Origin: Chrysophaeum taylorii
Taxonomy: Eukaryota > Sar > Pelagophyceae > Pelagomonadales > Pelagomonadaceae
Direction: 5' to 3'
Length of the DNA stretch: 64,000 nucleotides
NCBI GenBank assembly: GCA_029834535.1
Contig: JAQMWT010000344.1
Coordinates: 124,001-188,000 of the forward strand
Part shown: one piece after another, positions 49,393 through 59,446 of the stretch
Numbering within the stretch: the stretch's first letter is position 1
Layout of the letters: the number at the start of each line of letters is the position of its first letter
Made by a program: the position numbers and the translations under genes
Notes under the pieces: generated by a model
The model's input: only the letters and a program-made list of their open reading frames with translations
The model's database searches: none
What the model was told of the DNA's origin: nothing

Positions 49393-51963
49393 ATGTCTGG
49401 ACAAGGATCTCCACCGAGAGGACCGCCTCCTAGAGGTCCTCCGCCCAAAGGACCACCACCGAGAGGTTCGTATTCCAGCGTTCTTTGTCCCTGCCACGAG
49501 ACTGATGACGACTTACGTGATCATCGACAGGACCCCCGCCGCGTGGCGCAAACCGGTGCCATTGTGATTTATCCTGGTTGTTTTCGTACATCGAGATTGT
49601 TGCGCAAACGTCGGTTGGCGGACCGCTGGTCGTGGTCTTTTCAACACATTGACATTGTGGGTGCAGGCCCCCCACCCGGAGGTCCGCCTCCCAATGCCGG
49701 CGCGGCAAGAGTGCCACCGCCGAGAGGTTAGTCTGGAAACAGCAAGTTCACACGAGCGACTTTATATTCTTAGGACCACCACCGCGAGGTGAGCTAGGGC
49801 ACGCGGGTAACTCGGTGCATCAATTGTCATGCAGGACCTCCACCTCGCGGACCACCACCGTCGACCGGAGCAGCGAGAGGGCCGCCACCTAGAGGTGAGA
49901 GTCGAAACGATGTTGCTATCGGCAGCAGCCGCAATTTATATTGCTTCCAGGCCCGCCGCCACGAGGTGCGCGACGGCGCATCGCCTTCTGCGTTACAAAA
50001 AAAAGGATTAGGTCCGCCGCCGCGAGGACCACCACCTGCTGGAGCTGCACCAAGAGGGCCGCCTCCAAGGGGTCAGTCATGGTTTTGTTGCAAACGTTCC
50101 CGACGAGATATCTTTGCTGCTCAGGTCCTCCACCACGTGGTACGAAATTGAGCACCAGATGTTTTTTTTCAGTATGAGCATTTCGGCTTACTCTCAGGCC
50201 CGCCGCCGCGTGGCCCTCCGCCCACTGGTGCGGCGAGAGGCCCACCGCCGAGAGGCCCACCGCCCCGAGGTGAACAGCTCATGCCCCCTTTCATCGAAAC
50301 AGTACGTGCGCATCTCTTTAGGTCCGCCACCGCGGGGGCCGCCACCGCCAAGCGGAGTACCGCGGGGACCACCGCCAGGAGCACCTCGAGGTGCAATCGC
50401 GTGCCTTTTCCCTCGAGCTCAATAGCCATCGCAGGTCCACCACCACGGGGTGCACCGCCGAGAGGTGTGGGCGTGGTCGTATGTCAATCACCAAACCTAA
50501 TCGATCGCCGCAGGACCGCCCCCGAGGGGTCCTCCGCCGAGAGGTCCGGTGCCTCCGCCTTCAACGGGAGCCATGGTCCCTCGTCCGCCCGTCGCACCAG
50601 TGCTGCCGAAGTTTGGACAGCTGAATGTTAACGTTCTGCGGGGAGTCGCTTTGAAAGCCGGCCAGTCGATGTATGGCAAGGCGGATCCGTACGTCAAGCT
50701 GACGGTCGGAACGCAAGTTTTCTCTTCGAACCCGCACGCGGGCGGTGGCAAAGACCCCGTCTGGAATGCCGAGCACATCTTTGAGATTTCCACCGAGAAA
50801 GAAATGTTGATGGAGATCTACGACAAGGAGTCGGTTGGCAATGATAAGTACATGGGCCACGCAAGAGTGGGTATCGTCGACTGGATCGCCGCCGGCAAGT
50901 TCTCTGGGGACATAGAGATCACCGACAAGAGCGAACGGCCAGTCGGGAAGGTGAGCGTGAGCGCAACATTCAGTCGACCAGGGCAGCAACAAGCTGGCGC
51001 ACTAGTGCCGGCCGGGAATGAGACCGGAGGAGAAATCGTCGCGCAGTCTTCGGTCGCGGAGAGCGCGTCCGCCACCACCGAGAGAAAGCAGCAACAGCCG
51101 GCGCGCGATCCCAATGGAAAATTTACCGATGAGGAAATTTGGGAGGCGTTCACGGCCTTCGATCTCGACAAAAACAACTTTGTTGGGGCGGCCGAGATTC
51201 GACACGTCCTCATCAACATTGGCGAGCAAGTCACCGACGACGAGGTCGACGAGATGATCCGGATGATCGACCGTGACGGCGACGGCCAGGTTTCCTTCGC
51301 CGAGTTTTTTGAGATGGTCACGGGTGGTCGTCAGCCACCGCCCGGTTTGGGCGCTGGCGGGCGAATGGGCGCACCCGGGGCGGCGAGCGCTGTGCCGCCG
51401 ACGGGCCAGTCGGTGGTTGCGGCACGCAACGCCAAGAAGGCCGCGCTCGACGAATTTGCTCGAGACAGCAACCTCAAGCCGGAGTCAATAAAAAAGGCCT
51501 ACAAGCGCTTCCAGGCGACCGATAAGGACAAGAGCGGCATGATCGACTACACCGAGTTCTGCGAGATTCTGCAGGTAGACCCGAGTCCGCAGGGCGAACG
51601 CCTCTTCCAGCTGTTCGACTACGACAAGTCGGGTCAGATCGACGTGCGCGAGTTCATGATCGCTCTCTCAAACTTCACCGGCGCCGGCAAGGACGACAAG
51701 CTCAAGTTTGCGTTCATGATTTTTGTACGTTTTGTGTCGTGCATGTCGTTAGTGATGCGTCTACGTAGGATGAAGATGGCAATGGCGTCATCACCAAGGG
51801 CGAGCTTACTCGAATTCTTCGAGCAAACCACATGGCGTCCTCCGATGCTGAAGTCGCGCGGAAAGCAGACACGATCATGCAGCAAGCAGACAAGGATGGT
51901 GATGGAGTCGTTACTTTCGATGAATTCGTCATTGTCAGCAAGAAGTTCCCGAACATCTTGTGA
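49393..51963 (+). CDS. Pro-rich C2 / six-EF-hand calcium protein with micro-exon array (13 exons)
   Basis: Exons: 49393-49465, 49531-49545, 49667-49726, 49774-49788, 49835-49894, 49951-49965, 50012-50071, 50125-50139, 50198-50269, 50322-50390, 50435-50464, 50514-51724, 51769-51963; 629 aa. The first eleven junctions are all phase 1, inside the Gly codon of PPPRG; the last is phase 0. Residues 1-190 are (G)PPPRG repeats. A C2 domain follows (about 195-320, [25 protein letters not shown]). Six EF-hand loops start at 378 ([12 protein letters not shown]), 414 ([12 protein letters not shown]), 498 ([12 protein letters not shown]), 530 ([12 protein letters not shown]), 566 ([12 protein letters not shown]) and 606 ([12 protein letters not shown]); the last four resemble a calcineurin-B-like unit. 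It likely senses Ca2+ at membranes, with the Pro linker offering SH3/WW/profilin sites. The first EF loop is imperfect. The exon-2 donor is GC unless a 12-nt version ending 49542 is used. Confidence 0.88.
49531..50464 (+). repeat. Alternating 15-nt/60-nt exon array coding PPPRG modules
   Basis: Exons 2-8 measure 15, 60, 15, 60, 15, 60 and 15 nt; exons 9, 10 and 11 are 72, 69 and 30 nt. Each 15-nt exon codes PPPR plus split Gly codons; two of the 60-nt exons read PPPRGPPP(S/A)(T/G)GAARGPPPR or close to it. Introns are 44-65 nt except one of 121 nt, and share little sequence beyond splice sites. Confidence 0.85.
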
Positions 51964-52542
51964 GTAGGCGATTGTCGCTGACTTCCCATGCGCGCCCCCA
52001 GGTTCCCTGCGTACAATTCGAGCAAGTAGACGCGCACACCACGGCACATCCTCGTCTATCACCCAGCGCCTCTCGGATTTCGGACAACTCTCGCCAGTCT
52101 TCTGCAGCATTAGATTAACCTTAATCTCCGCGCTTCGACGGCGGTGGAACGCACGAGTGTTGCATCCAGAATTGCACGTAACATGTGTGTACAGCGCGCC
52201 ATTGGGATTTGGCGGCGCTCCATATGCACGTGTTTCACACCACCGATAGTAGTCCCGAGACAGTGGCCGGATTCTCGTCGTTGGTAAGTGCGCGGAAGCG
52301 TACATCGCGGGTTACTGCGCCTTGACGGACGACGGTGCCGTTGCCTCATGCCTCGTCGAGGTGAAGCCGCATTGTGCGCATTTTTTTGTGACGAAAAGGC
52401 GGAACTCAAAATTATGGCAAAAAAAATAGCCGGAACAGAGGAAGAGAGAATCATAAGGAAGAAAAATTGTAGAGAGCAACGCCTCAGCAGCAGCAGCAAG
52501 CTGCACAGGGAGAAAGAATCATGGGGGACTGCACCTTAGTCG

Positions 52543-52598
52543 ATAACCGCCGGACGACAATGTTTGCTGTATAACCGCCGGACGACAATGTTTGCTGT
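52543..52598. repeat. 28-bp perfect tandem duplication
   Basis: Unit ATAACCGCCGGACGACAATG plus TTTGCTGT, two identical copies head to tail. Confidence 0.95.
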
Positions 52599-53459
52599 TC
52601 AAACGTCCACTCCCACTGGAACGTTCGCCAGGGCAGAATGACGACTTCGGTGCCTGCATACAGCCGGGAATTTCGCGACCTACCCGCTAATGGTTGTCTA
52701 TCCACCCGAACAAGAAAACCCACTGCCTGACCGCTGTATGGACGTTTTTCACACCGCGTGATCGTATCACCAAACAAGCACAAACCGACTCGCTTAAGAG
52801 GGAGAAGCTCTGCAGCCACGAGAGCAGCCGAGAGAGATATTGTGCTGCAACGGCGCTCCGACGCCCTCGAAAAAAAGTAAGCGAATCAACCAGGGAGTCC
52901 GCGATCACTTGTGGTAGACGTTTACGATCGTCACCGACGAGATGCGGGATTAAAGCTGGAGCACCAGTGGGCCTTCGCATTGACCGACTGTATGAGTTTC
53001 CATCGATGCCTGAGCTTGTCAAAGGATACCGATCGAAACAATTAAACCAATTTAGGTCCCCCGGGCAACTCCACCAGACCCAGGAGCATCAGGGTACAAG
53101 CGCAGCCGGCTGCGGCCAGACCATGAGTACCCTCCATGCCAGAGCACTCGGCCTGTTATAGCCAGGTTTTCTGGGAAACCTCGATGGGTTCGCTGTAGCT
53201 GGAACCAGGATCACAGACATTGTCCAAGTGCCGTCCAGTTCCCGTCTCACTATGCTCCCTAGTTGCAGTTCTTTTAAAACTGCGAACTAAGCCCGTGCGC
53301 GCACCACCGCACTCCCCATTTCAGTATTCGACATTTATAAGCCCTATAATATCCGCCTTCCAGGTACCACCCACTGGGCACCTTGGCCGACTCAGCCACA
53401 CTCCCCTTCCCAAACTACGAAAGAGGCCTCACGCACACCATCGGCGGCACCGAACTCCA

Positions 53460-53820
53460 CTTTTCCGCCTTCGACTTTAACAAAAGCCTCTAAATCCACC
53501 AAAGTCCATCAATGCCCGTGCCCCCGCTCGCACCCCCCGCCTATGAGCACTCGACTCTTAAAACCCTCTAAATCTACCAAAGCCCCGAACGACCGTGCCC
53601 GCGCGCACCCTTCCTCTGAGCAGTCGACTTCTAAAAACCGTTCGCACCCAGTAGACGTTGTTGAAAAGCCCTGTAAAAATTCCCGACTTCCAGGCATCCA
53701 CACCACACAAAGCCCCTCAACGCTCGTGTCCCCCCCTCTCAGCAGTCGACTTTTAGAAAACCGTGTAAATTCAGTTTGGACCCCCACCCCTCTTATACCA
53801 AACAGTCAACCGTAAAAAAC
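53460..53820. repeat. Dispersed motif A cluster
   Basis: Degenerate pyrimidine-rich units each ending in (A)GCAGTCGACTTNTAAAAACC or close: near 53468, 53547, 53619, 53741 and 53803. Single relatives occur near 27430, 29011 and 33245. Units also share CCAAAG(T/C)CC and GCCCGTG words. Confidence 0.55.
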
Positions 53821-55088
53821 CCTCTCTCTACAAGTAAAACCAAGGGCGTAATCGTGAGAGGTTTTGCTGATGGCAGAGCCGCGGGAGGTGCTCGACGCCT
53901 GCCGGCGGGCCGCAGAATCCCTCGGTGAGAGGTGCCGATGAGGGTGTGCACGCTGGCGGCGGCGTCGTATGTGCGCTTTTAACCGCCACAAGAGAGGCGC
54001 AGGGGCTTTGCAAGAGACGGGCCATTGCCGACCGCCGCCGTGCGGCCACGTCGGGACCAACGCGAACGACGTCCGAGGAGACGAAAGCCATATCCGCAAG
54101 CTAGGTGTCAGGGGTGGGGAAGCAGGGCTCCGTGGAATGGATGGAGAAGAGCGAGTGATAAATGGTTGCACAACCAGAGAGAGTGGCGTGGGAGTGGCAC
54201 AAAAGTAAGTGGTGGCGAGGGGGGGAGCAAAATCACGTTCGAAACCGAGGTTGCAAGTAAGTAGGAAAAATCATTAGACGCGCTTGGGCGAAAACAGGAA
54301 AGCTTTGTAACTAGTTAAACCAGTTGCCAGGCATGAGGATAGGTCGAAGAGTTCTGCGGCAGGAGCTGGATGTGAGTTCGAGTGCCAGAAAAAAGCGCGA
54401 CGAGATAACCGATCCTCGCATCGGATTTGGTGAGCTCGCTCGCTCGCAACGAGAGGCGTTCGTTCGGCCGAGACGTTGGTCGCGGCGTCTATAACATTGT
54501 GACCAGCGACGTTGACACGGACCGAACCTTCGCCGCCCGGCGAAAATGGCCTCCCCACGAAGCTGAAAAAAGGGGGACCGCAAAAGGAATCAATATTTAA
54601 ACTCCCGGATAGCGAGCGGGCTATACTTATGCCTCGATTCCTGCACTGCACAATGGAACATGGAGTGGGAGACGTGGGCGCCGCGGGGAGGTCACAGCTC
54701 GCAGCAGGGCGGGGGCGAAGCGAGAGGCGGACTGCCAGGCGACCCACTTTTTTTTGGGTGGTGGTCGTCGTATAGTGTCGTAGTATTGCAGGGACTTGAC
54801 GCGGGTGCCCAAGGGGCTAGGAGCGGGCACGGCCGTCGAGAGCGACCGACGTGGCGAACTTCAGGTAGATGACCGACGATACTGTCTTCATAGAAATGTG
54901 AGTCCGGGCCACCGACGTTCGGACACGCGGGCGTCGGTGAGATCTATCGGCGACGCTAGCGCGCACGAGGCACGTTAGTGGCCGTTATTTATTACTACCC
55001 CCTTCCTCTCCTCTGTCCTGTAAAAAGAAAGAAAGAAAAGGTAAACGCGAACAAAAGACCACCGCCAAATAGTTTTGAGAGGCGATCG

Positions 55089-55418
55089 ATGGTCAAACCC
55101 AACACAGTATCAGAGAGCGCTTTTGAGGAGAAGCCCGTCGTCGTCTTCGTCGGTGGAATGAAGGAATCTCGAGGGTTCACGAGAATAGGTATAAAAAGAA
55201 CCGTAGCGCATGGAGATCCGGGTCGTCTATCGCAATCAACCACCACGCGGCCCTACTCTAACAGGCGAGGGGCGCGTCGAGCAAGCCGGTCTGGAGGGAG
55301 CCCGCCAGGAGACCCCGGGGATGGGATGGACGCGCGGTCGGCTTGGGATATTCCAATAATACGCGTTTCGCTCAATGTGGACGAAAAAGCTGTGGACTCG
55401 AATTATGAGGGGCGATAA
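55089..55418 (+). CDS. Hypothetical small protein (doubtful)
   Basis: A 109-codon frame beginning at an ATG, with a possible hydrophobic segment KPVVVFVGGM near the start and a polar remainder. No family is recognised and no splice or promoter context supports it. It ends 133 bp from the convergent CDC50 gene. Listed only because it is the best frame in this interval. Confidence 0.2.
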   Translation: MVKPNTVSESAFEEKPVVVFVGGMKESRGFTRIGIKRTVAHGDPGRLSQSTTTRPYSNRRGARRASRSGGSPPGDPGDGMDARSAWDIPIIRVSLNVDEKAVDSNYEGR

Positions 55419-55550
55419 AACTAAAGATAGAAGGAGACTAGGGCGTGCTTAGGATGGCCGCGTGCCCCGCGCGGCGGCGTCGTTGCGACCGCGCCGGGTC
55501 GGCGAGTCACATTTTTTTTAGAAAGACCGTAGGATGAAATCGAATCGAAT

Positions 55551-56786
55551 TTATTGGGGCGTGACATCATGATTGAGCCAAGGTATGTATTTAAGGTCGC
55601 CCAATTCGCGGGGAAATAAGTATTGAACGGCGAAGAAGAAAAAGCCGAGAGCGAGACAGATAGATCCAACGGCGATATAGGCGATGGCAAGGACCTCGTT
55701 TTCAAAGCCAGAAGCCGTGGCGACGACGAGAAACTTTTTGCCGTCAAAGGCATGGACGTCCCAGTTGTTTTCGATCCGGAAGACGAGGCGGGTGCCGTCG
55801 TCGAGCGTAGAGGCGACGCGACCGTACAACTTTCTAAAGCGCGGGAGCGCGGCTGTCCGGAGCCAGACGGCGAAGTGTTCGCTGTTGACGCCCACGAGAG
55901 GCGAGATGACCTGCGGGAAGGTATGATAGAGGTACTGGTACTTGTCGACGCGATCGTAGTGGAAGACCACTCTCTCTCCCGAGTCGCACTTCCGCTCGTC
56001 GTAATAAGAACCCCTGCACACGTAGCCGTAGCACTCGTCGCCGAATTTCGAAAGGCCGTAGGCCGCGCAGGTGGAGGCCGCGCACTTGACGTTGGACAGG
56101 TAACTGCGGTTCCCAAAGCACGCGTCGTCGTCCGCCTCTTCCGTCGCGTACCGGGACCATTCGAAGCCTTCGGGTTGCTTGAGCACGTCCTTGACGTCGG
56201 TCCGCCAGGCGATTTTTTTTTCCTTGAGGCGCAGCCTACCGGGTTCGCTCAGCTCGATGACGTCGTTGAACAACGTATTCGGCACCAGGCCGCACGGGTT
56301 GAGGACGCGCGAAGAGTTCTCGTACAACTTCTCGCACCCGTCGTCTTTGAGCTCCTTCGACTCGAGATGCTCGCGGTTGTGGAGCTGGTTCCACTCCATC
56401 GATTGGACGTACGCCCGATGGTTTTGGAAAAAGTTATCGACCTCGTAGAACACGTGAACGGGCTCGCGCATTTTTTTTTTTATCTCCACCGTCACGTTAC
56501 AAACCGCGCCCGCGTCCGCCGTTTGGATCCGGCACCCCGACCGCTCCGAGGGCGTTCCGGCGCCGTCGTACTGCTCCCGGTACACGACGGCATCCCGCTG
56601 GCTGAACATCAACCCCACTCCCACGAAGATCGCCCCCGTCACCAAGAATGTTGAGATATACTCCTTCGGACCCCCAACGGGCGTCCACGCTTTCAGCCGC
56701 TGCTGCTTGGCATCAGTGTCTTCGGGCTTCTTCGACGGACCCTCGCTCACTTGCCCGCGTCGTCGTCGAGACAACAGCACCACCAT
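55551..56786 (-). CDS. CDC50/LEM3 family flippase subunit
   Basis: A 411-aa single-exon membrane protein from the ATG at 56786. Two transmembrane helices (about 43-61 and 366-391) flank a large extracytosolic domain, the standard CDC50 layout. Landmarks: FYEVDNFFQNHRAYVQS, NPCGLVPNTLFND and RIENNWDVHAFDGKKFLVVA (the last matches the family NNYPV-type region), plus Cys pairs for disulfides and N-glycosylation sequons. CDC50 proteins are obligate beta-subunits of P4-ATPases, which flip phospholipids to the cytosolic leaflet in Golgi, endosomes or plasma membrane. A Cys-bearing insert (about 220-260, ACFGNRSYLSNVKCAASTC) is larger than I recall in yeast or animal members. Confidence 0.9.
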   Translation of the reverse strand: MVVLLSRRRRGQVSEGPSKKPEDTDAKQQRLKAWTPVGGPKEYISTFLVTGAIFVGVGLMFSQRDAVVYREQYDGAGTPSERSGCRIQTADAGAVCNVTVEIKKKMREPVHVFYEVDNFFQNHRAYVQSMEWNQLHNREHLESKELKDDGCEKLYENSSRVLNPCGLVPNTLFNDVIELSEPGRLRLKEKKIAWRTDVKDVLKQPEGFEWSRYATEEADDDACFGNRSYLSNVKCAASTCAAYGLSKFGDECYGYVCRGSYYDERKCDSGERVVFHYDRVDKYQYLYHTFPQVISPLVGVNSEHFAVWLRTAALPRFRKLYGRVASTLDDGTRLVFRIENNWDVHAFDGKKFLVVATASGFENEVLAIAYIAVGSICLALGFFFFAVQYLFPRELGDLKYIPWLNHDVTPQ

Positions 56787-56955
56787 CCCCTTTTACCTTC
56801 TCCAACGCCTCACCGTCATCATCTTCTTCTTGCCCCCACTTAATAATAAATAATATATAAGTGGGTTCCGTGCTGCCGATTCCGTGCGGCCAACTTTTTC
56901 TCATTTTTTTCGTCTTTCTATTAAATTCAGTTTGTGTTAGTAGCGTCCCAGCGAA

Positions 56956-57051
56956 GCATCGATGGCCGAGTGGTCTAAGGCGCTGCATTCTACTCGTATG
57001 TTAAAGTCGCAGTCCTCTCAGAGGGCGTGGGTTCGAACCCCACTCGATGCA
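56956..57051 (+). tRNA. tRNA-Leu-type, intron-containing, anticodon unresolved (copy 1)
   Basis: Acceptor GCATCGA pairs with TCGATGC (57044-57050), discriminator A. The D-arm GCCGAGTGGTCTAAGGC, long variable arm (CCTCT/GAGGG) and T-arm GTGGG-TTCGAAC-CCCAC mark a class II tRNA; A73 and the D-arm favour Leu. The anticodon region between CTGCA and CGCAG is 20 nt, so an intron of about 13 nt is present. A31 faces C39. Depending on where it is cut the mature anticodon could be CAA, UAA (with a bulged C) or, with the canonical 37/38 site, CUA. Confidence 0.8.
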
Positions 57052-57264
57052 GAAAGAGGATGATGGAGTGATGGTCGGTCTCAGTTGTGGCGAGCGACGT
57101 GGCTCACCACATAAAGTTTAGGGCTTGGGCGGTTTTTCTTTTTTCTCTTCGAGATGCTGCCGTTTTTTTCCATGTATCCGCTGTTTACAAAGTTCGACGC
57201 GGTAGAAGGAAGAAAGCGGGTTTGAATCCCAGCGTCTGTGGCCGTCTCTAGTGGGGGGGTCCAA

Positions 57265-57296
57265 GACGGACGGACGGACGGACGGACGGACGGACG
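57265..57296. repeat. (ACGG)n microsatellite
   Basis: About seven uninterrupted tetranucleotide units in non-coding DNA. Confidence 0.9.
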
Positions 57297-58249
57297 CCAC
57301 ATAAAGAGCACACAAAGCGCAGACCAAGCACGTGCGCGCGACGAGATCACGAAGCGGTGGTGCGCGGCGACGCCAGCCACGCAAATGTGACCCGCGTAGC
57401 AACTGGAATTGGGAACGGTGTGAGGAGTGGCTCGAGAAAAACGACAATCCCCCTTGCTATAACTATATCGGATGGCGGCGAGGTAGCGCCCTCTGGGGAG
57501 AATCCGACGCGCTCCCCGACCGACGCCCCTTCGACCCGAGCCACCCGCACGCTAAAGGCAACAATCGCGCGACGACGCCGGATCGCCGTGGCAAGTACCT
57601 GCGCTTCAGTTATAAGTACCTGCGCGTCAGTCTCAGAGTCACCCGAAGTGCTCGAGTCGCTCGATGCGACGGGGAAGATGGGGAATGACGGCTGTCGCAG
57701 CGACACGATGTCTTGACCCAATACTAGTAGACACATGGCGGTGACGAGCCCGCGAACGCCGCCGACGAGATCGACCGGACATCTCGACGCTCTCCCTCGT
57801 GCGCTACCCGGCTTTTAAACGCCCACTAGACCTCCCTCCCTACAAGGATCGCCGAGCGGACGCGGGTTCGAGCGGACGCTCGTCGACAACGGCTGTGGGC
57901 CAACGTCACCGAGGCGAGACACGCCTCGGGAAGCGCTAAAACCAAGGTCGCGCGTGCCCAGCAGTACGGCCCCACCCCGTCGCATGTACGTCCGGCGTTT
58001 GGGTGCGTACGCCCTGCGGGCTCAACTCCTCTCCTCTCATCGCCTGTCCCCAGCAAGTCGGCGGCTCCGCCAAATTCCTCTCGGAGCGCAGCCGTGGATA
58101 CCCTCATGGCGCCCTCCTCTCAAACCCATTTCCCGACACAACAAGAGTCGCCTCTTGTGCGGAAGCCATGAACACCACTCAGCTTAGTCTTAAGGGGACG
58201 TTCTTAAGGGGGGGTACCTAAACGACACCTACATAAGTTCTCGCGCCAG

Positions 58250-58925
58250 GGATGCGAGGTACTCGCAGGAAGAGGCGTGTTGAAACTTGCCACATGGTAA
58301 AATAGTTCTTACACGAAAGCCGGCTCACGCGCTTGTTTAGGTTGGTGACTCGGGCCAGAAACGCGCCCCGAACATCTTCGCCGAGCGTCTGGAAGTTCAC
58401 CTCGGCAAAGCAATCTCGAACGCCATCAGGAAGTCCTTGTCGGGCTCGATCTCGGCATCCTCGCATTCTAGCTCCTTCTTGAGCTGCGCGGCTAAAGCGG
58501 CCTCGGCTCGACTCGGAGTCCGCGAATGCCGCGCCAACAACCACAGGCGACGGCAGCGGCGGCGGCGGCGCCGGTTCATCGCTCGAGTTGCCCATCGACA
58601 AGCACACGAGAATTGTCTGGTGCGCGTCGACAAGCCCCCAGAGCTTGGCCGTGCTGCCCCAGGAGCCCGTCGCGAGGAGGTCGCCCGCAGGCGAGAAGGC
58701 GACCGAGTTTACCCAAACCAAATGTCCGTCGAGCGTGTTGGCGAGTCTCCGCGATCGCACCTCCCAAAGCTTGGCCGTATAGTCTCAGGAGCCCGTCGCG
58801 AAGAGGTCGCCGCGAGCGAGAAGGCGACCGCGTGTACACTATCCAAATGCCCTTGAACGTGTGGCATGAGGCGCCGCGATCTTACATCCCATAGCTTGGC
58901 CGAAAAGTCGTCCAAGCCCGTCTGT
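58250..58925 (-). pseudogene. WD40-repeat pseudogene
   Basis: Minus-strand WD40 blades are very regular: SAKLWDVRSRRLMPHVQGHL, VHAVAFS, a frame change, an in-frame TGA where the blade Trp should be (GS-stop-DYTAKLWEV), then RSRRLANTLDGHLVWVNSVA, FSPAGDLLATGSWGSTAKLW. The following part includes a Pro stretch and an acidic block (LKKELECEDAEIEPDKDFLM) in another frame. Near-identical tandem blades suggest a fast-duplicating WD40 family; this member is dead. It is not a copy of the WD40 gene at 16.6-18.3 kb. Confidence 0.65.
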
Positions 58926-59215
58926 CATTTTGTGATGAGTGTTTTGTAAGTGTGTTGTATGGAATGCTTTATGAAAGTGCGGTATATTTCAGGTGCTGAA
59001 CTTTCGTACCGTGACACGTTCTGCAAACCTGTACACCGCTATGCAGAACGTCGACAGAACGTGGCAACGTTTCATACACTAGGGCGCGACGGCAGGTCGG
59101 GAGTTCGCGCGCCGTTTACGTGACGATGTCACGGAAGTACTTCTCATGCGTTGTCAAGTTCATGTATCAAGCGGTTCTGGAGTGGGTGTGCATGGTTCGG
59201 GACTTGCTCTTTCAT

Positions 59216-59309
59216 GCATCGATGGCCGAGTGGTCTAAGGCGCTGCATTCTACGAGTGTTAAAGTCGCAGTCCTCACCGAGGGCGTGGGCTCGAACCCCA
59301 CTCGATGCA
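59216..59309 (+). tRNA. tRNA-Leu-type, intron-containing, anticodon unresolved (copy 2)
   Basis: Nearly identical to 56956-57051 in acceptor, D-arm, anticodon stem and T-arm (GTGGG-CTCGAAC-CCCAC). The intron is 2 nt shorter and differs (TACGAGTGTTA against TACTCGTATGTTA), and the variable arm differs (CCTCACCGAGGG). The conserved TTC before and AAGTCGCAG after the variable part bracket the intron. Confidence 0.8.
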
Positions 59310-59368
59310 AAAAGAAGATCATAATGTAACGTGAGATTGTACGCACGAACGGTACGCTTAAAGCGATT

Positions 59369-59446
59369 GTTGATGTGGCCGAGCGGTCTAAGGCGCCAGT
59401 TTAAGGCACTGGTCTTCGGGCGCGAGTTCGAATCTCGCCGTCAACA
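59369..59446 (+). tRNA. tRNA-Leu (AAG)
   Basis: Acceptor GTTGATG/CGTCAAC with discriminator A, D-arm GCCGAGCGGTCTAAGGC, anticodon stem CCAGT/ACTGG enclosing loop TTAAGGC (anticodon AAG), a short variable arm of 9 nt, and T-arm GCGAG-TTCGAAT-CTCGC. No intron. It lies 59 bp after the second intron-bearing copy. Confidence 0.9.

Larger units (their letters stand above)
51964..55550. other. Gene-poor interval with repeats
   Basis: Contains a 28-bp tandem duplication, the main cluster of dispersed motif A (53460-53820), and no convincing gene. A plus-strand open stretch near 52265-52430 (VGKCAEAYIAGYCALTDDGA) is protein-like but unrecognised. A 109-codon frame at 55089-55418 starts with ATG but is compositionally odd. 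Confidence 0.5.

Noticed and set aside
49400-50530. Short repeats with 45-60 bp spacers that look CRISPR-like
   Set aside because: The repeats are Pro codons in one phase, flanked by GT and AG splice signals and leading into C2/EF-hand exons; the spacers are introns in a eukaryote.
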